From: Thermothelomyces thermophilus ATCC 42464
Lineage: Eukaryota > Ascomycota > Sordariomycetes > Sordariales > Chaetomiaceae
Length of the DNA: 64,000 nucleotides
Reading direction: 5' to 3'
NCBI RefSeq assembly: GCF_000226095.1
Contig: NC_016478.1
Coordinates: 2,532,001-2,596,000 of the forward strand
This document shows positions 11,575 to 22,226 of this stretch, one piece after another. Numbering within the stretch: position 1 is the first letter of the stretch; the number at the start of each line of letters is the position of its first letter. The translations under genes and the position numbers were made by a program. The notes under the pieces were generated by a model. It had not been told where the DNA came from. It did no database searches and worked only from the letters and a program-made list of their open reading frames with translations.

Positions 11575-11930
11575 GGCGTCAGCTATAATATATTGAGTGG
11601 GATCTTGTGTGTACGATGGGATAGATTGTAAACTACATACATCAGCGGTGTCTCGGCACACGATACGGTTCAAGCTTAGGTAGGAGGAAAGAAAAAAAGG
11701 AAAGGAAAGGGAAAAAAAAAAGATCATTTGGGCTTATTCTCAGCGGAAATTATACCCTCCTCTCCAACAGTCGCCGAATATCATATTTCGAATCAACTTG
11801 TTGGGTATCAAGGATGTATGATTTGTCCGAACCGATCATGATATATGTCGTACAAGTATAATACAGGCTATTATCATCGTACACTGCCTCCGACTATGCC
11901 AACACTCCTCTCACAACTCTCTCTCATCAT
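11575..11930. other. Shared 3' region of cox11 and gep3
   Basis: 356 bp between two convergent stop codons. It is AT-richer than its flanks, with an A9 run near 11711, and presumably holds both polyadenylation regions. No gene. Confidence 0.6.
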
Positions 11931-14138
11931 TCATTCTCCTTCTCCCCCGGCACTCTCTGCCTCCCTCTCCCTCTTCATCTTCTTCGTCAACTTCTTCACG
12001 CCCTTCATGCTCTTCCTCGGCCTCGACTTCGTCTCTTTCTTCGGCTTGTTCAGCACCCACGCGTTCATCGGCGCCCGGTACCCGATGAACTTGCCCTCCG
12101 GGCTGTACACATCAATCACCGGCCACCTCGGTTCCGGCACTCCCTCTCCGTCCTGATCCTCCCCCGTCTTGCCGCCCTTCGTCTTCTTCTTCTTGTTCTT
12201 GTCATTCTTCGCCGCGTTGACCGGCTCCGGCCGCAGATCCAGCGTCTGCAGCGGCTGCTGCTCCTCCCCGCCTTCTCCCGATCCCGAGCCCTCCTTCTCC
12301 CCTTCCTTGGGGAACAGGTGCTTCGTCCTCACCTGCACCGCCACCTCGACCCAGCCGACCCCTTCCACCAGGATGTCGATCCCCAGCACCCGGTACGGCA
12401 GCCGGTCCACCTTGAGGCCGACCGCCTCCTTGCGCGTGAGCGGGCCCGTCCGGGCCTTGGTGACGTCGTACCGCAGCTGGAAGGCGCCCGCGTGCGCGAT
12501 CTTGGCGCCCGTGCCGGGGAGCGAGATGTTGCGCACGTTGGGCGCGCCCTCGGCCTGCGTCTGCACCGCGACGGCCTTCGCGGTCGCCGTCGCGTGCGCG
12601 TCCAGCGGCGTGAAGCCGTACGCCAGGAAGACGAGGCCGTTGTCGTCGAGCGGGGGCGTGTTGCGCGGCGTGATGCGGATGAAGCCGCCCAGCAGGAGCG
12701 ACTGGCCGGGCTTGAGGACCTGCTGCTTGGGCGTGATGCGCGACTTCATGATCAGGTCGGCCCGGTGCTCCGGCTTGATGTGGTACTCGAGGTCGCTGCG
12801 CGCCAGGCCGGGGAGGTCGATGAGCTCGCCCCGCCCGGACCCGAAGGGGACCCGGATCGGGGACGCCGTGGTTCCCGGGAGGGGGGAGACCACGGGCATG
12901 GGAGGGTAGTTGGTCTCGGGCTGCGGGGGTGGCAGCAGGGAAAATTCCGGAACCTGGGCGTCGGGAAGGAGTTTGAGGAAGGGGTCTGCTTCCGAGGAGG
13001 AGGAGGAGGAGTCTGGTTTTGCATGTCCTTCCCTGGCGAACATCTTGACCGAGATTTGCGGCTTCGGCGCGTCCCAATCCATCCTCCCCTTGGGATAGAC
13101 GGCTTCGAAGAGCTGGCTCTTGCCCACGTTGGCCTTGCCCACCATCCACCCGGCACCGGCGCGCTTCCAGATCTGCTCCTTGAGCTCCTTCGTCCACCAG
13201 CTCCTCTTTGCGCTGACGCAGTGCACGTTTCCGAGTCTGACGCGCCCACCAACCCTTCCGAGTGCCTCCCGTAATGTTTCCTTCAGGTAGGGCATTAGGG
13301 AGTCGACCTGCTCCTTCTTGGGCGCTAGGAGGTCCGATCTGCTGATGATGAAGCTCATCTCCATCAGCCTCCCGTGCTGAAACTTGACCGGCTTCGCTCG
13401 GCGGTTTTGTGACCGCAGCGGGATATGCAACAAGCTGTGAAGTCTGGGAAGCAGCGACATGGGGAAGTCGGCGGCGTCTAACACGTGGTACACGTGGTTG
13501 TGCTTGTAGGGCGTCTCCTCGATCGTGTCCCGCAGAGATTCGAGGCTTGGGTGATAGATTGAGTTGCCGGAAGAGTGATGGATCAGATTGTGACAACGAT
13601 CGCAGAGGGGGGGCTTGTCAGCTCCCGAGGCATCTGTGGCACTTTCGGGGGAGCGCTCCGGCAGCAGAGCCTTCAACCTGATGCCCTGTCGCTCCAATGC
13701 TTCGACGTCGACCGACTGGAGGGCTTGTTCCACGATTTTGTCCGTGTTCGGAACTGGCGGTTCCTTCGTTTCATCTAACAGACCCAGGTATTTCTTGATT
13801 GCTTTCCGCGACAGATTGTAGTAGCCGGCCTCGTTCGGGGCGACGGTTTGCGACAGGGCTCCGCATCCGTGGCATTGGAGAGGTAGCGTCCTGGAAGGCT
13901 GTATTTTCAAGGGTTCCGATTCCGTGCTGGCCGAAGCAGCGGCCTCGGTATGTAGTCGGCATAGTTGTTGTATAGGCCGCGCGCGAGGTCGACATTGTCG
14001 GCGCAGAGTTGCATTCTCAACCGACAGCGACCGAAACGCTGGGCAGAGATAGAGCGGCAGTTCCGACGGCGCAGTCCTCCGCTCAATGTTGAAAACCCTT
14101 CCTAGCCATCTCGACGACAGAGTGCGTCCTGGAGGCAT
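11931..14138 (-). CDS. gep3: Mitochondrial circularly permuted GTPase Gep3/Mtg3 (YqeH family)
   Basis: Single-exon gene of 735 codons. It has a basic N-terminal mitochondrial targeting region, then a split zinc finger (CHGC at 89-92 and CDRCH at 179-183), followed by a GTPase domain with motifs in permuted order: G4-like SRSDLL (266-271), G5-like VSAKRS (308-313), then the P-loop GKANVGKS (334-341) and, after a linker rich in Pro/Ser, the G3 motif DLPGLA. This order is diagnostic of YqeH-type GTPases. In yeast Gep3/Mtg3 acts in assembly of the small mitochondrial ribosomal subunit and was found as a genetic interactor of prohibitins. The C-terminal tail is Lys-rich. It diverges from mL61, a mitochondrial ribosomal protein gene, across 417 bp. 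Confidence 0.9.
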   Translation of the reverse strand: MPPGRTLSSRWLGRVFNIERRTAPSELPLYLCPAFRSLSVENATLRRQCRPRARPIQQLCRLHTEAAASASTESEPLKIQPSRTLPLQCHGCGALSQTVAPNEAGYYNLSRKAIKKYLGLLDETKEPPVPNTDKIVEQALQSVDVEALERQGIRLKALLPERSPESATDASGADKPPLCDRCHNLIHHSSGNSIYHPSLESLRDTIEETPYKHNHVYHVLDAADFPMSLLPRLHSLLHIPLRSQNRRAKPVKFQHGRLMEMSFIISRSDLLAPKKEQVDSLMPYLKETLREALGRVGGRVRLGNVHCVSAKRSWWTKELKEQIWKRAGAGWMVGKANVGKSQLFEAVYPKGRMDWDAPKPQISVKMFAREGHAKPDSSSSSSEADPFLKLLPDAQVPEFSLLPPPQPETNYPPMPVVSPLPGTTASPIRVPFGSGRGELIDLPGLARSDLEYHIKPEHRADLIMKSRITPKQQVLKPGQSLLLGGFIRITPRNTPPLDDNGLVFLAYGFTPLDAHATATAKAVAVQTQAEGAPNVRNISLPGTGAKIAHAGAFQLRYDVTKARTGPLTRKEAVGLKVDRLPYRVLGIDILVEGVGWVEVAVQVRTKHLFPKEGEKEGSGSGEGGEEQQPLQTLDLRPEPVNAAKNDKNKKKKTKGGKTGEDQDGEGVPEPRWPVIDVYSPEGKFIGYRAPMNAWVLNKPKKETKSRPRKSMKGVKKLTKKMKREREAESAGGEGE

Positions 14139-14555
14139 CGCGATTCGAATGGTACTGGGAGTTCTCAGGAGTTCTCTCTCCAGCCCACTTCATGAGTGTT
14201 GCGAAAGAGGTCCAGGAACACTTACTATGGCCGAAATTTCTATAGCACTTTTTGCCAGGCCCTCGACCAAATTTCTGGCAGGGGTCGCGGGAGCGAGGCA
14301 ATCCTGAAGCGGCCCCACAGCCCGCCATCCCTGCAGCTTTCTCGTTCGTAACTAGTACACTAGCGTACTCCGTACTGTATAAATTTGGCCAGCTCCGGCA
14401 GGCAAAGGCGGTGTGAACCAGCAGCCTAGTCCGGGCCAAAAATTTACGGGGGTATTCGTCAGTGGTCCCGTTCACACGCCGGCGCGCGATACGCAACGTC
14501 CACACACCCGCCCAGTCGTCCCGTCTCGAGCTCGCCGGCTCCTCAAGATCTCAAC
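14139..14555. promoter_or_regulatory. Bidirectional promoter gep3 / mL61
   Basis: 417 bp separates the divergent starts of two mitochondrial translation genes. A TATAAA-like sequence (GTATAAATTT, about 14378) lies roughly 170 bases before the mL61 start. Factor-binding sites were not established by eye. Confidence 0.5.
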
Positions 14556-15375
14556 ATGGTGGGCGTCATTCGCCGTCTGAACCAGCTGACAGCAGTAAGT
14601 AGCCGTGTCCGTGGTGGCTTGCGGCCAATTGGTGCTAACGCGGTGATGTAGAAGGTGAAGCGAGCCCGAATCCCTCGCCGTCGACAGCTCCTGCCCCGCC
14701 ACGCACGACGGTACTGACACTCCTCCAGCTCGTCAGGTTAAGAAATGGGCCCGGGGCGGCAGTGCTACCCAAAGATGTGACGCGGATACACATGGAGTTT
14801 GCCCACAAGATCAACGGGGGCCACATGGGACCCAGGTGCGAACGGTCCCCCCCACCCCTCCTTCCGCGCCGCCGTTGGCTTCCGAAATGCGGGCTGACAA
14901 ATGTTGGGTTGCCGGCAGGAAATTCTTTCGCGAGGCGCTGCCACGGCTGAAGTACTGGAATCCGGCCGTGCCCATGGTGGTCAACCGCTCTCATAACCAG
15001 GAAGGCCCCGCCACGTTGACGCTCTACTTCCGCGAACCAGGCGCGACGCTACCTGCAGACCTCCCACAACCCAGCTCGTCGACACAAGGGCTCGCCAAAG
15101 CGCCCCCGCCCGTAGAGGGTGAGCGCGCCCTCACGATCGACATGAAGAACCGACGGTCCGAGGCCATCCTTAAGGAGTTCATGGAGAAGAGCGGCGCCGT
15201 GCCGGTTAAGATGTCGCCGGAGGACGAGGCCACCATGCGTGAGGTTGAGGAGCGGGAGGCAAGGGGCGCCATTGACCGGGAGCGGATCCGGAAGCAGAAC
15301 GAGGCGATCAAGAGAGAGAAGCAGATGATTGCGCAGGCACAGTCCGAGGCAGCCGCCATCAGGGCATCGGTGTAA
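14556..15375 (+). CDS. mrp49: Mitochondrial large ribosomal subunit protein mL61 (Mrp49)
   Basis: Three exons (14556-14594, 14729-14835, 14919-15375) encode 200 residues. After MVGVIRRLNQLTA comes GPGAAVLPKDVTRIHMEFAHKIN and MGPRKFFREALPRLKYWNPAVPMVVNR, the L51/S25/CI-B8 thioredoxin-like fold shared by mL61 and small mitochondrial ribosomal proteins. Homologues in filamentous fungi carry, as here, a C-terminal charged coiled-coil extension (from about residue 120, rich in Glu/Arg/Lys) that yeast lacks. Intron 1 is placed by a perfect branch site TACTGAC just before CTCCAG at 14728; an alternative earlier acceptor at 14651 leads to a stop. The basic N-terminus fits import into the matrix. Divergent neighbour gep3 serves mitoribosome assembly. 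Confidence 0.85.
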
Positions 15376-16441
15376 AGAGGCTAGCCCTGCTGGTATGGAC
15401 ACCCTGGGTTGGGAACAGAGGAGTTTTGCTTGTATATCATTGTACATTACCCCCTGACTCGCGGTTATGGATTTGTATGACTTTTCTTTTTGCGCATGGC
15501 CCTCGATTGCCAGCAATTGAGGTGGGAATTCTGTTCGTGGTTCTCCCAAAGGGGGAGGCAGCTCCAGCATTCCTGAACACCTTGGAAATTAAAAGCACGA
15601 AGCCTTAAGCATTGGACATGCACCACCGTCCAAGTACGCCGTACAGCGCCATCGTGAATTCTTTCGCTGAACCAGGCGATACTTGTTGTGTCGGTCTCAG
15701 CACAAGAAATCTCACCGTGTACAGTGTACTCGTTGCGACGTAATGCTATTGTGTTTCGGGTCATTAGGACCTTTGTCCAGATATGAGAAGAGGTACGGAG
15801 TAAATCCACTCGTTTAAAGCGGGAAAACAAGCGAATATGAGAAAAGAACACTGTTGTCCTCATGATGATATACCCTGCTGCAGCTTAACGAGGCCGCGTG
15901 TTCTAGAATGTGTAGCAAAACTCGACACGAGCGCAAATGGAACACTGCCAGGGGAAGCGTGGCTTGGACTACAGGGATTCAGCGCCTGCTTGGCATGGGC
16001 CCGCCCGGTGGCGCGGTGACAATCGCTGACAGGGATCCTTACACTACCTTAGCAGCGCCAAGCCCCGAACGGTAGGCCCCCCGAACGAGCAAAAAGGCCA
16101 CGGCGTTGTTGCTGCATCGTATCCATAGGTCTCCTTTAGCTCAGCCCAGCTCTGCAAGCTCGACTCGATAGCGAGCAGCCGGCGACTTTTTCTTCTTCGA
16201 TTTCTATCGTGGTTTTCTTTGATTTCAACGGACCACGCTCTGTTGGGTTGCGAATCTGCCATTGGTAGCATTCGCTCGCAACGGCTTTTGCTCTTTCTCA
16301 TTTTCCACTTGCTTCGACACGCTCGTTTATTCCCGTTTTATTATCCACATCGCCATATCACGGCCGCGGCCCGTCGCAACCCCTGAGAAGCAGAACCTCA
16401 ATCGGTACGCGATCTGCGCACACATTGTCGACAGCAACGCC
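15376..16441. other. Intergenic region, mL61 to pmt2
   Basis: About 1.07 kb with no supported gene. The last 250 bases are T/C-rich and are the probable pmt2 leader; the pmt2 frame stays open back to 16262 but contains no earlier in-frame ATG. Confidence 0.55.
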
Positions 16442-18973
16442 ATGACCTCCGGAAACGACAGGGCCGCTGTCGTCTCCGGCGCCGACGTCGGTGACGCGGC
16501 CAGGAGACGCCACGTTCCCGGCACGCCTCAGCAGGTCGTCGTTCCGCAGCAGCCGCAAGCAGCGGACGACAAGAAGAAGGCGAAGAAAGAACCATCCTTC
16601 CTCGAGCTGCTCGACCAGTGGGAGTGGCTCATTGCACCTATCATCTTCACTGCCCTCGCCTTCTTCACTCGTCTCTACAAGATTGGCCTTTCTCCCATCG
16701 TGACCTGGGATGAAGCTCAGTCAGTCCACACCGGAACCCCTCCCCTCTCCACAACCTCTGCTGACACGACACCTTTGACAGCTTCGGAAAGTTTGGCAGT
16801 CACTATCTGAAGCGCGAGTTCTACTTTGACGTCCATGCAAGTTTGGACCCCTCGCAGAAACAGCTCGAACCTCGACTAATTTCAAACGCAGCCCCCGGCC
16901 GGAAAGCTCCTCGTCGGCCTCAGCGGATACCTCGCCGGTTACAATGGATCCTTTGAGTTTAAGTCCGGCGATACATACCCTCCCGAGGTCAACTACGTTT
17001 TCATGCGCCAGTTCAACGCCTTCTGGGGCGCCGTCTGCGTGCCAATGGCCTACTGGACCGCCAAGGAGCTCAAGTTCAGGCGCCCCGCCGTCTGGCTCGT
17101 TACTCTGATGGTTCTTTGCGAGAACTCGTACACCACCATCAGCCGCTTCATCCTCCTCGACTCGATGCTCCTGTTCGGCACCGTCGCGACCACGCTCTGC
17201 TGGGCCAAGTTTCACAATCAGCGCAAGAACAGCTTCGAGCCAGAGTGGTTCTTCTGGCTGTTCATGACTGGCCTGAGCATCGGTTTCGTCACTAGCGTGA
17301 AGCTGGTCGGGCTCTTCGTCACGGCCCTTGTCGGCTTATACACCATCGAGGATCTGTGGAACAAGTTTGGCGACACCAAGATGCCTGTGGTAGGTGAAGA
17401 CTATGTTCCGTCCTCTCTCTTCCTCGGACTTGAGACCAAGGCTGATTGACGTGGCACAGACCGAACTGGCCGCCCACTTTGCTGCTCGCGTTGTTGGCCT
17501 CATCATCCTGCCGTTCCTTGTTTACCTGCTCAGCTTCGCCATCCACTTCGCCGTTCTTATCAACAGCGGACCCGGCGACGCTCAGATGTCCTCGCTCTTC
17601 CAGGCCAACCTCCGCGGCACTAACGTCGGCCGTGACAGCCCGTTGGAGGTTGCGTACGGCTCTCTGGTGACAATCAAGAACATGGGCTATGGCGGAGGCC
17701 TTCTCCATTCCCACATTCAGACGTACCCTGAGGGCTCCGGCCAGCAACAGGTGACCTGCTACCACCACAAGGATGCCAATAACAACTGGTTCTTCTACCC
17801 CAACCGCGGCGACACTCCCTATGACCCGGAGGCCGATCCCCGTTTCATCGCCGATGGCGAAGTCATCCGCCTGCTCCACGCCCAGACCGGCCGCAACCTC
17901 CACTCGCATCAGATTGCCGCTCCCATCACCAAGTCTCAGTGGGAGGTTTCCTGCTATGGCAATGCCACCATTGGTGATACCAAGGACCACTGGAGGATCG
18001 AAGTCGTCAGCGATGCTGCCTCCCGCGACCGGAGCAGAATTCGCACCCTTACGACGGCTTTCCGCCTGAAGCACGAGGTTCTCGGCTGCTATCTTCGCGC
18101 TGGTAACAAAAACCTGCCTCAGTGGGGATTCAAGCAGATCGAGGTTACCTGCACCAAGGAGAACAACCCGCGCGACACCTACACCCACTGGAACATTGAG
18201 TCGCACATCAACGAGAAGCGTGAGTGCCCAGCCGTGCTCCCGATGCCGAGTCGTTGATGCTGATAGCCTCCAGTGCCCCCCGGTGACCCTGGCCAGTACA
18301 AGTCTCCCTTCTTCAAGGACTTTGTCCACCTGGTAAGGCTCAGTTCTCTCGGCCGGGCGAAGATGCAGCATGCGCTAACCATAGTTAGAACGTCGCCATG
18401 ATGACCTCCAACAATGCCCTGGTTCCCGACCCCGATAAGCAAGACGACCTGGCGTCGCAGTGGTGGCAGTGGCCCATCCTGCACGTCGGACTGCGCATGT
18501 GCGGCTGGGACGACAAGATCGTCAAGTACTTCCTGCTCGGCAATCCCATGGTCTACTGGGGCTCGACGGCCGCCCTTGGCGTCTTCGCTCTGTTGGTCGC
18601 CTGGTACGTCCTGCGTTGGCGGCGCGGATACCGCGAGCTGTCGCAGGCGGAAATCGACCAGATCCACTATTCCGGCCTGTATCCGGTCCTTGGCTGGTTC
18701 TTGCACTACTTGCCGTTCGTCATCATGGCCCGCGTCACCTACGTCCACCACTACTACCCGGCGCTGTATTTCGCCATTCTCACCTTCGGCTTCCTGTCAG
18801 ACTGGTTCCTCCGGAACCGCAGCAAAGCCGTGCAGTGGGGGGTGTACGCGCTCTTGGACGCGACCGTCATCGGCCTGTATATTTACTTCATCCCCATCTG
18901 CTGGGGCATGACGGGGCCGAACAGGCAGTACAGGTACATGAAGTGGTTCGACACGTGGCGGATGTCGGACTAA
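16442..18973 (+). CDS. pmt2: Protein O-mannosyltransferase Pmt2 (dolichyl-P-mannose:protein)
   Basis: ER membrane enzyme (GT39) that moves mannose from dolichyl-phosphate mannose to Ser/Thr of secretory proteins, usually as a heterodimer with Pmt1. Six exons (16442-16719, 16782-16836, 16892-17389, 17460-18219, 18274-18332, 18389-18973) make 744 residues. The catalytic loop has the acidic pair in TWDEAH (D90-E91), then SHYLKREFYFDVHPPAGK (DVHPP at 109-113). Multiple membrane helices flank a luminal MIR domain (GSLVTIKN.., HSHIQTYPEGSGQQQVTCY, and two further repeats). MMTSNNALVPDPDK and the C-terminus RMSD support the PMT2 subfamily. Intron 2 is a GC-AG intron that splits the DVH|PP motif. Neighbours are unrelated. 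Confidence 0.93.
16837..16891 (+). other. pmt2: GC-AG intron of pmt2
   Basis: A 55-nt intron with donor GCAAGT and acceptor CGCAG, with ACTAAT as the likely branch site. The exon junction encodes the invariant FDVH|PP of protein mannosyltransferases, so the non-canonical donor is forced by the protein. Confidence 0.88.
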
Positions 18974-19804
18974 GCAGCCGGCGAGAGGAGAGAGAGAGAG
19001 AGAGGGAGAGGGAGGTCCCTGCTTTGGTGTCCATCTAGAAGGCGACCTAGGTTTTTTTTGGGTGAGCTCATGTCATCTGACGTGTACGATGTTTGTCAGT
19101 GAGGGGCGGAATTTGAGTCGAAGGATCCGTCATTGGGACTCAGTCGACCGTGCCATCTCGCTCTCAGTGTGTTCTCGTCATCTTCCACCGGGCTGGTTTG
19201 GCTGGGCGGACGCGGTCCCTTCGGAGAGAAGGAACGGATGCAGACAATCAAAAGACATAAAAGCTGGAAGGGACGGTATCTGAGGGAACGTGGAGTTAAG
19301 GCTTCCTACGCACTACGCCAACCATCTGTGAGCGAGGAGTAGAATGGGGCTCTTGCCCAGCTGCTGCCTCCACCATAATATGTCCACTTGACTCTGGACT
19401 TGATCTCTTCTCCTTTGTAAGATGGGTTCCTAGATTCCAACAAATCATGTCCGATTCTGGGTATTGGTATTGCCAGTGATCTGTCGTGCAATCACCACGT
19501 CATATGGTATGTGCAAATTGGGCTGCACCCCTCTGAGAAACTCGAAACACCCTGTGGTATCGTATTATGCCTATGCTCAACCAATATCTGCCTGCGAATA
19601 CATGCTTATGCGTGTTCCTTCCAACTTAACAGTTATTTGCTCCCCCATCCCCGGCCCATATACATCATCGGTGACTACTAGAATTACAATACGTCCTCGC
19701 CCTCCCTTTTTGGTAGTACTATTCACACCGGCTCGCCGTCCTATGCCATCACGGCCCACATATGCCCCATATTGTCTCATTCACCACCGGCCGGCTGAGC
19801 CCGT
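18974..19804. other. Shared 3' region of pmt2 and the Rab gene
   Basis: 831 bp between convergent stops. A GA repeat follows the pmt2 stop (about 18985-19014). No gene recognised. Confidence 0.55.
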
Positions 19805-20776
19805 TCAACAGCAACCCCCACTCAGCCCCTTCCCCGCATCGCCCGTCAACCGGACCGCTTTGCTCCCCGCGGAAACGCCGCTGCCGGCGTTGGGCACCTT
19901 GACCCCGGAGCGGCGGTCGTTCAAGTCGTACTTGCCCGCCTGGATGTTCTGGAAGATGCGCTCGGCCACCCGCATGAAGGCCATCTCGACGTTCTCGCCG
20001 CTCTTGGCGCTCGTCTCGACGTACTCGAGCACGCCGTTGCGCCGCGCCCACTCCTCCGCCTCCTGACGGGTCACTTCGCGCCTGTTGTTTCCCGTTCCCT
20101 CCGCCCCCGCGCCGGCGCGTCGTTGCTCTTCTGCGTCTGTCGTCCCTGCGGATCGCTGTTCTTCGGAGGAAGCGGGAGCGGGAGGGGCGTCGGGCGACGC
20201 CAGGTCGGCCTTGTTGCCGACGAGCACGACGACGATGTCCGGCTCGGCGATCTGGCGGAGGTCGTTCAGCCAGTCGGTGACGTGCTGGAACGTGGATTTG
20301 CGGGTCAGGTCGAACACGAGGAGCGCCCCCGAGGCGCCGCGGAAGTAGGAGCGGGTGACGGATTTGTAGGTCTCCTGCCCTGCCGTGTCCCAGAGGGAGA
20401 GTTTCATGTGTTTCTGCGGTTGCGGTGGCGCCGCCGTCGACTTTTCGACGGGGACGACTGGCGGTGGTGGAAGGCCGGCTGCTTCGGCGTTTCTGTCGCC
20501 TGCTGATGTTGTTGTTGTTCTTGTTGTTGCTGTTGTTGTTGTGCCTTCGACGGCGGAGCCGCCTGGAGAGGAGGGAATTCGGGACGTGCTCAACGAAGAG
20601 TTTGAATAGGGTGGCCCGACGGGCACGATGCGCGAGCCGAACTCGACGCCAATTGTGACATCGTGGTGTGGGACGAAGCGCCCCTCGCACAGCCGGATCG
20701 TGAGCGAGGATTTGCCGCAGCCGGAGTCGCCGATGCAGACCAGCTTTGCGATGTAGTCCCAGGGCGGCGAGGACAT
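19805..20776 (-). CDS. Rab4/Ypt4-like small GTPase with two long insertions
   Basis: Single exon, 323 residues, about 110 more than a normal Rab. Motifs: P-loop GDSGCGKS (16-23), switch I HHDVTIGVEF, G3 WDTAGQE (129-135), Rab-type YKSVTRSYFRGASGALLVFD, G4 NKAD (188-191), G5 ETSAK (254-258) and a C-terminal GGCC (double cysteine for geranylgeranylation). Two low-complexity insertions account for the extra length: residues about 55-121 between the switches (Ser, Thr, Pro, from a CAA-rich repeat) and about 193-232 after NKAD (Ala, Glu, Gly). Best match by motif is the Rab4/Rab14/Rab2 group that acts in endosomal recycling; Ypt4 of fission yeast is the nearest named relative. I saw no splice pair that would remove either insertion. 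It diverges from the CTL transporter gene. Confidence 0.87.
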   Translation of the reverse strand: MSSPPWDYIAKLVCIGDSGCGKSSLTIRLCEGRFVPHHDVTIGVEFGSRIVPVGPPYSNSSLSTSRIPSSPGGSAVEGTTTTATTRTTTTSAGDRNAEAAGLPPPPVVPVEKSTAAPPQPQKHMKLSLWDTAGQETYKSVTRSYFRGASGALLVFDLTRKSTFQHVTDWLNDLRQIAEPDIVVVLVGNKADLASPDAPPAPASSEEQRSAGTTDAEEQRRAGAGAEGTGNNRREVTRQEAEEWARRNGVLEYVETSAKSGENVEMAFMRVAERIFQNIQAGKYDLNDRRSGVKVPNAGSGVSAGSKAVRLTGDAGKGLSGGCC

Positions 20777-22226
20777 GAGAAACGAGTGCGTGGGATTTGC
20801 TGTAGGTAGTTGCAGACGAGGAGAGTTGGGCCGGGTGGCCTCACTTATTCAGAAGTCGACGTCCGTTGGCAAGTGGTTGACCGAACTCGAATCACAGGTT
20901 CCGCTATGATTCCCGCTTCCGTCGTGGTTGCTGTGATGCTTGTCGTCGTCGATGTTGGCTGGTTCACTTCAGCTCACGTCGCGATCTCAGATGTCGAAGA
21001 TGCGCTGTTCTGTTGTTGGCAGTAGGAGAACCTGTTCGGCGCAGAGCCGAAATTGAAAAATAAAGATGGTTCGAGAAAATCGCAAGATGTAGGCGGCCGA
21101 GGCCTGATTATCGAGAGGTACCTAACTTAGCGTATTCCGTACAATTGCTTGGCCAGGCACTAGAAGTTGCACTTCGGCTTCGGTAACTGTTTGAGAGAGG
21201 CAGTTGATCTACTGGTGTATGTCCAGTACCTATGTACATGATGAAGTCCTCCGTAAGCTCTAGCCAATCCTTGGTGGACAGCAGATGCCGGAAGCTCTGA
21301 TGTTCCACCAAGCAAAGCGATCGGCCGGCGTGGGTCAGCACCTGATGGAAGGGCAAATCGGTGACGCAACCGCGCGATAACGACGAGCTGGACCCCTGAC
21401 TTCGCGGGCGACCCCCACAAGCGATATGGTCTTATCCAACCGAAAAATAGCCTTTCAACGGCTAAGTTCTGTGCCTATCTCGCACTTGTCCCTGAAGAGC
21501 CGAGGCCTCTCGAGATGTCAGAGCTCCTGCGTTGTCAGTTTTGTGCTTCCTCTTGTTGTCAGGGCGCTCAGGCCCTGCTGCAGGTGGCGTTGATGGGTAT
21601 CCTTGCCCTGGTAATACTGCGTGCTACACTAGCCAGTACACACACTACGGATACATACACACAGTAATCCGCATGCAGCAAACAGTGGCTCCCCGGCCAC
21701 TGCACGCCTATAGCTGCATATCCACACGGGTACCTTCCCGTATCGGCACCGGGTCAGTGGGTCCCACCCTGTGGTCATCAACTCCCGTCAGTCACGCCTT
21801 CCCAGTGGTTCGCTTCCGCCTCGTGAGCAAGACCAGCGAACGGCTGCCTACCGTCCATGCTCGCCTTGCAAAACCTTTTTTTTTTTTTCAGTTCAAACAA
21901 CAGCGCTTCACCTCTCCAGGCCATGACCCTATTGCCTCTTGAATATACCAAACCTACCGCCATCTTTATCGCAAAAGCCTTGCGGGCCAGACGCTGCTCC
22001 GCTCGTGAGTAGCCTGAGAAGAGTACTGGATCATCATTACATCGGCCCAACATCTTGGCCAGACATTGCTCCCGCAGTGCCGAACCCCGACTTGTCGCCC
22101 CGCAACCTCCCGCTTCAAATCCCAGCTTTCCCCCTCATACTTCCACCGCTGCGTGACGGTCATATCCAGTAGTGTGTGTGTGAAGATAAGCACCCTCGAA
22201 AGGGGGGGTGATAGGAATCTGCCGAG
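20777..22226. other. Divergent intergenic region, Rab gene and CTL gene
   Basis: 1.45 kb shared upstream region of two divergent genes. It contains a T11-12 run near 21880 and no recognisable coding sequence; ORFs of up to 136 codons lack motifs. Confidence 0.55.

Noticed and set aside
12202-13596. Long ORFs on both strands overlapping gep3 (464 and 318 codons)
   Set aside because: They are shadows in a GC-rich gene; the 735-codon gep3 frame has zinc-finger and GTPase motifs, while these are Arg/Pro/Ala-rich with no domain.
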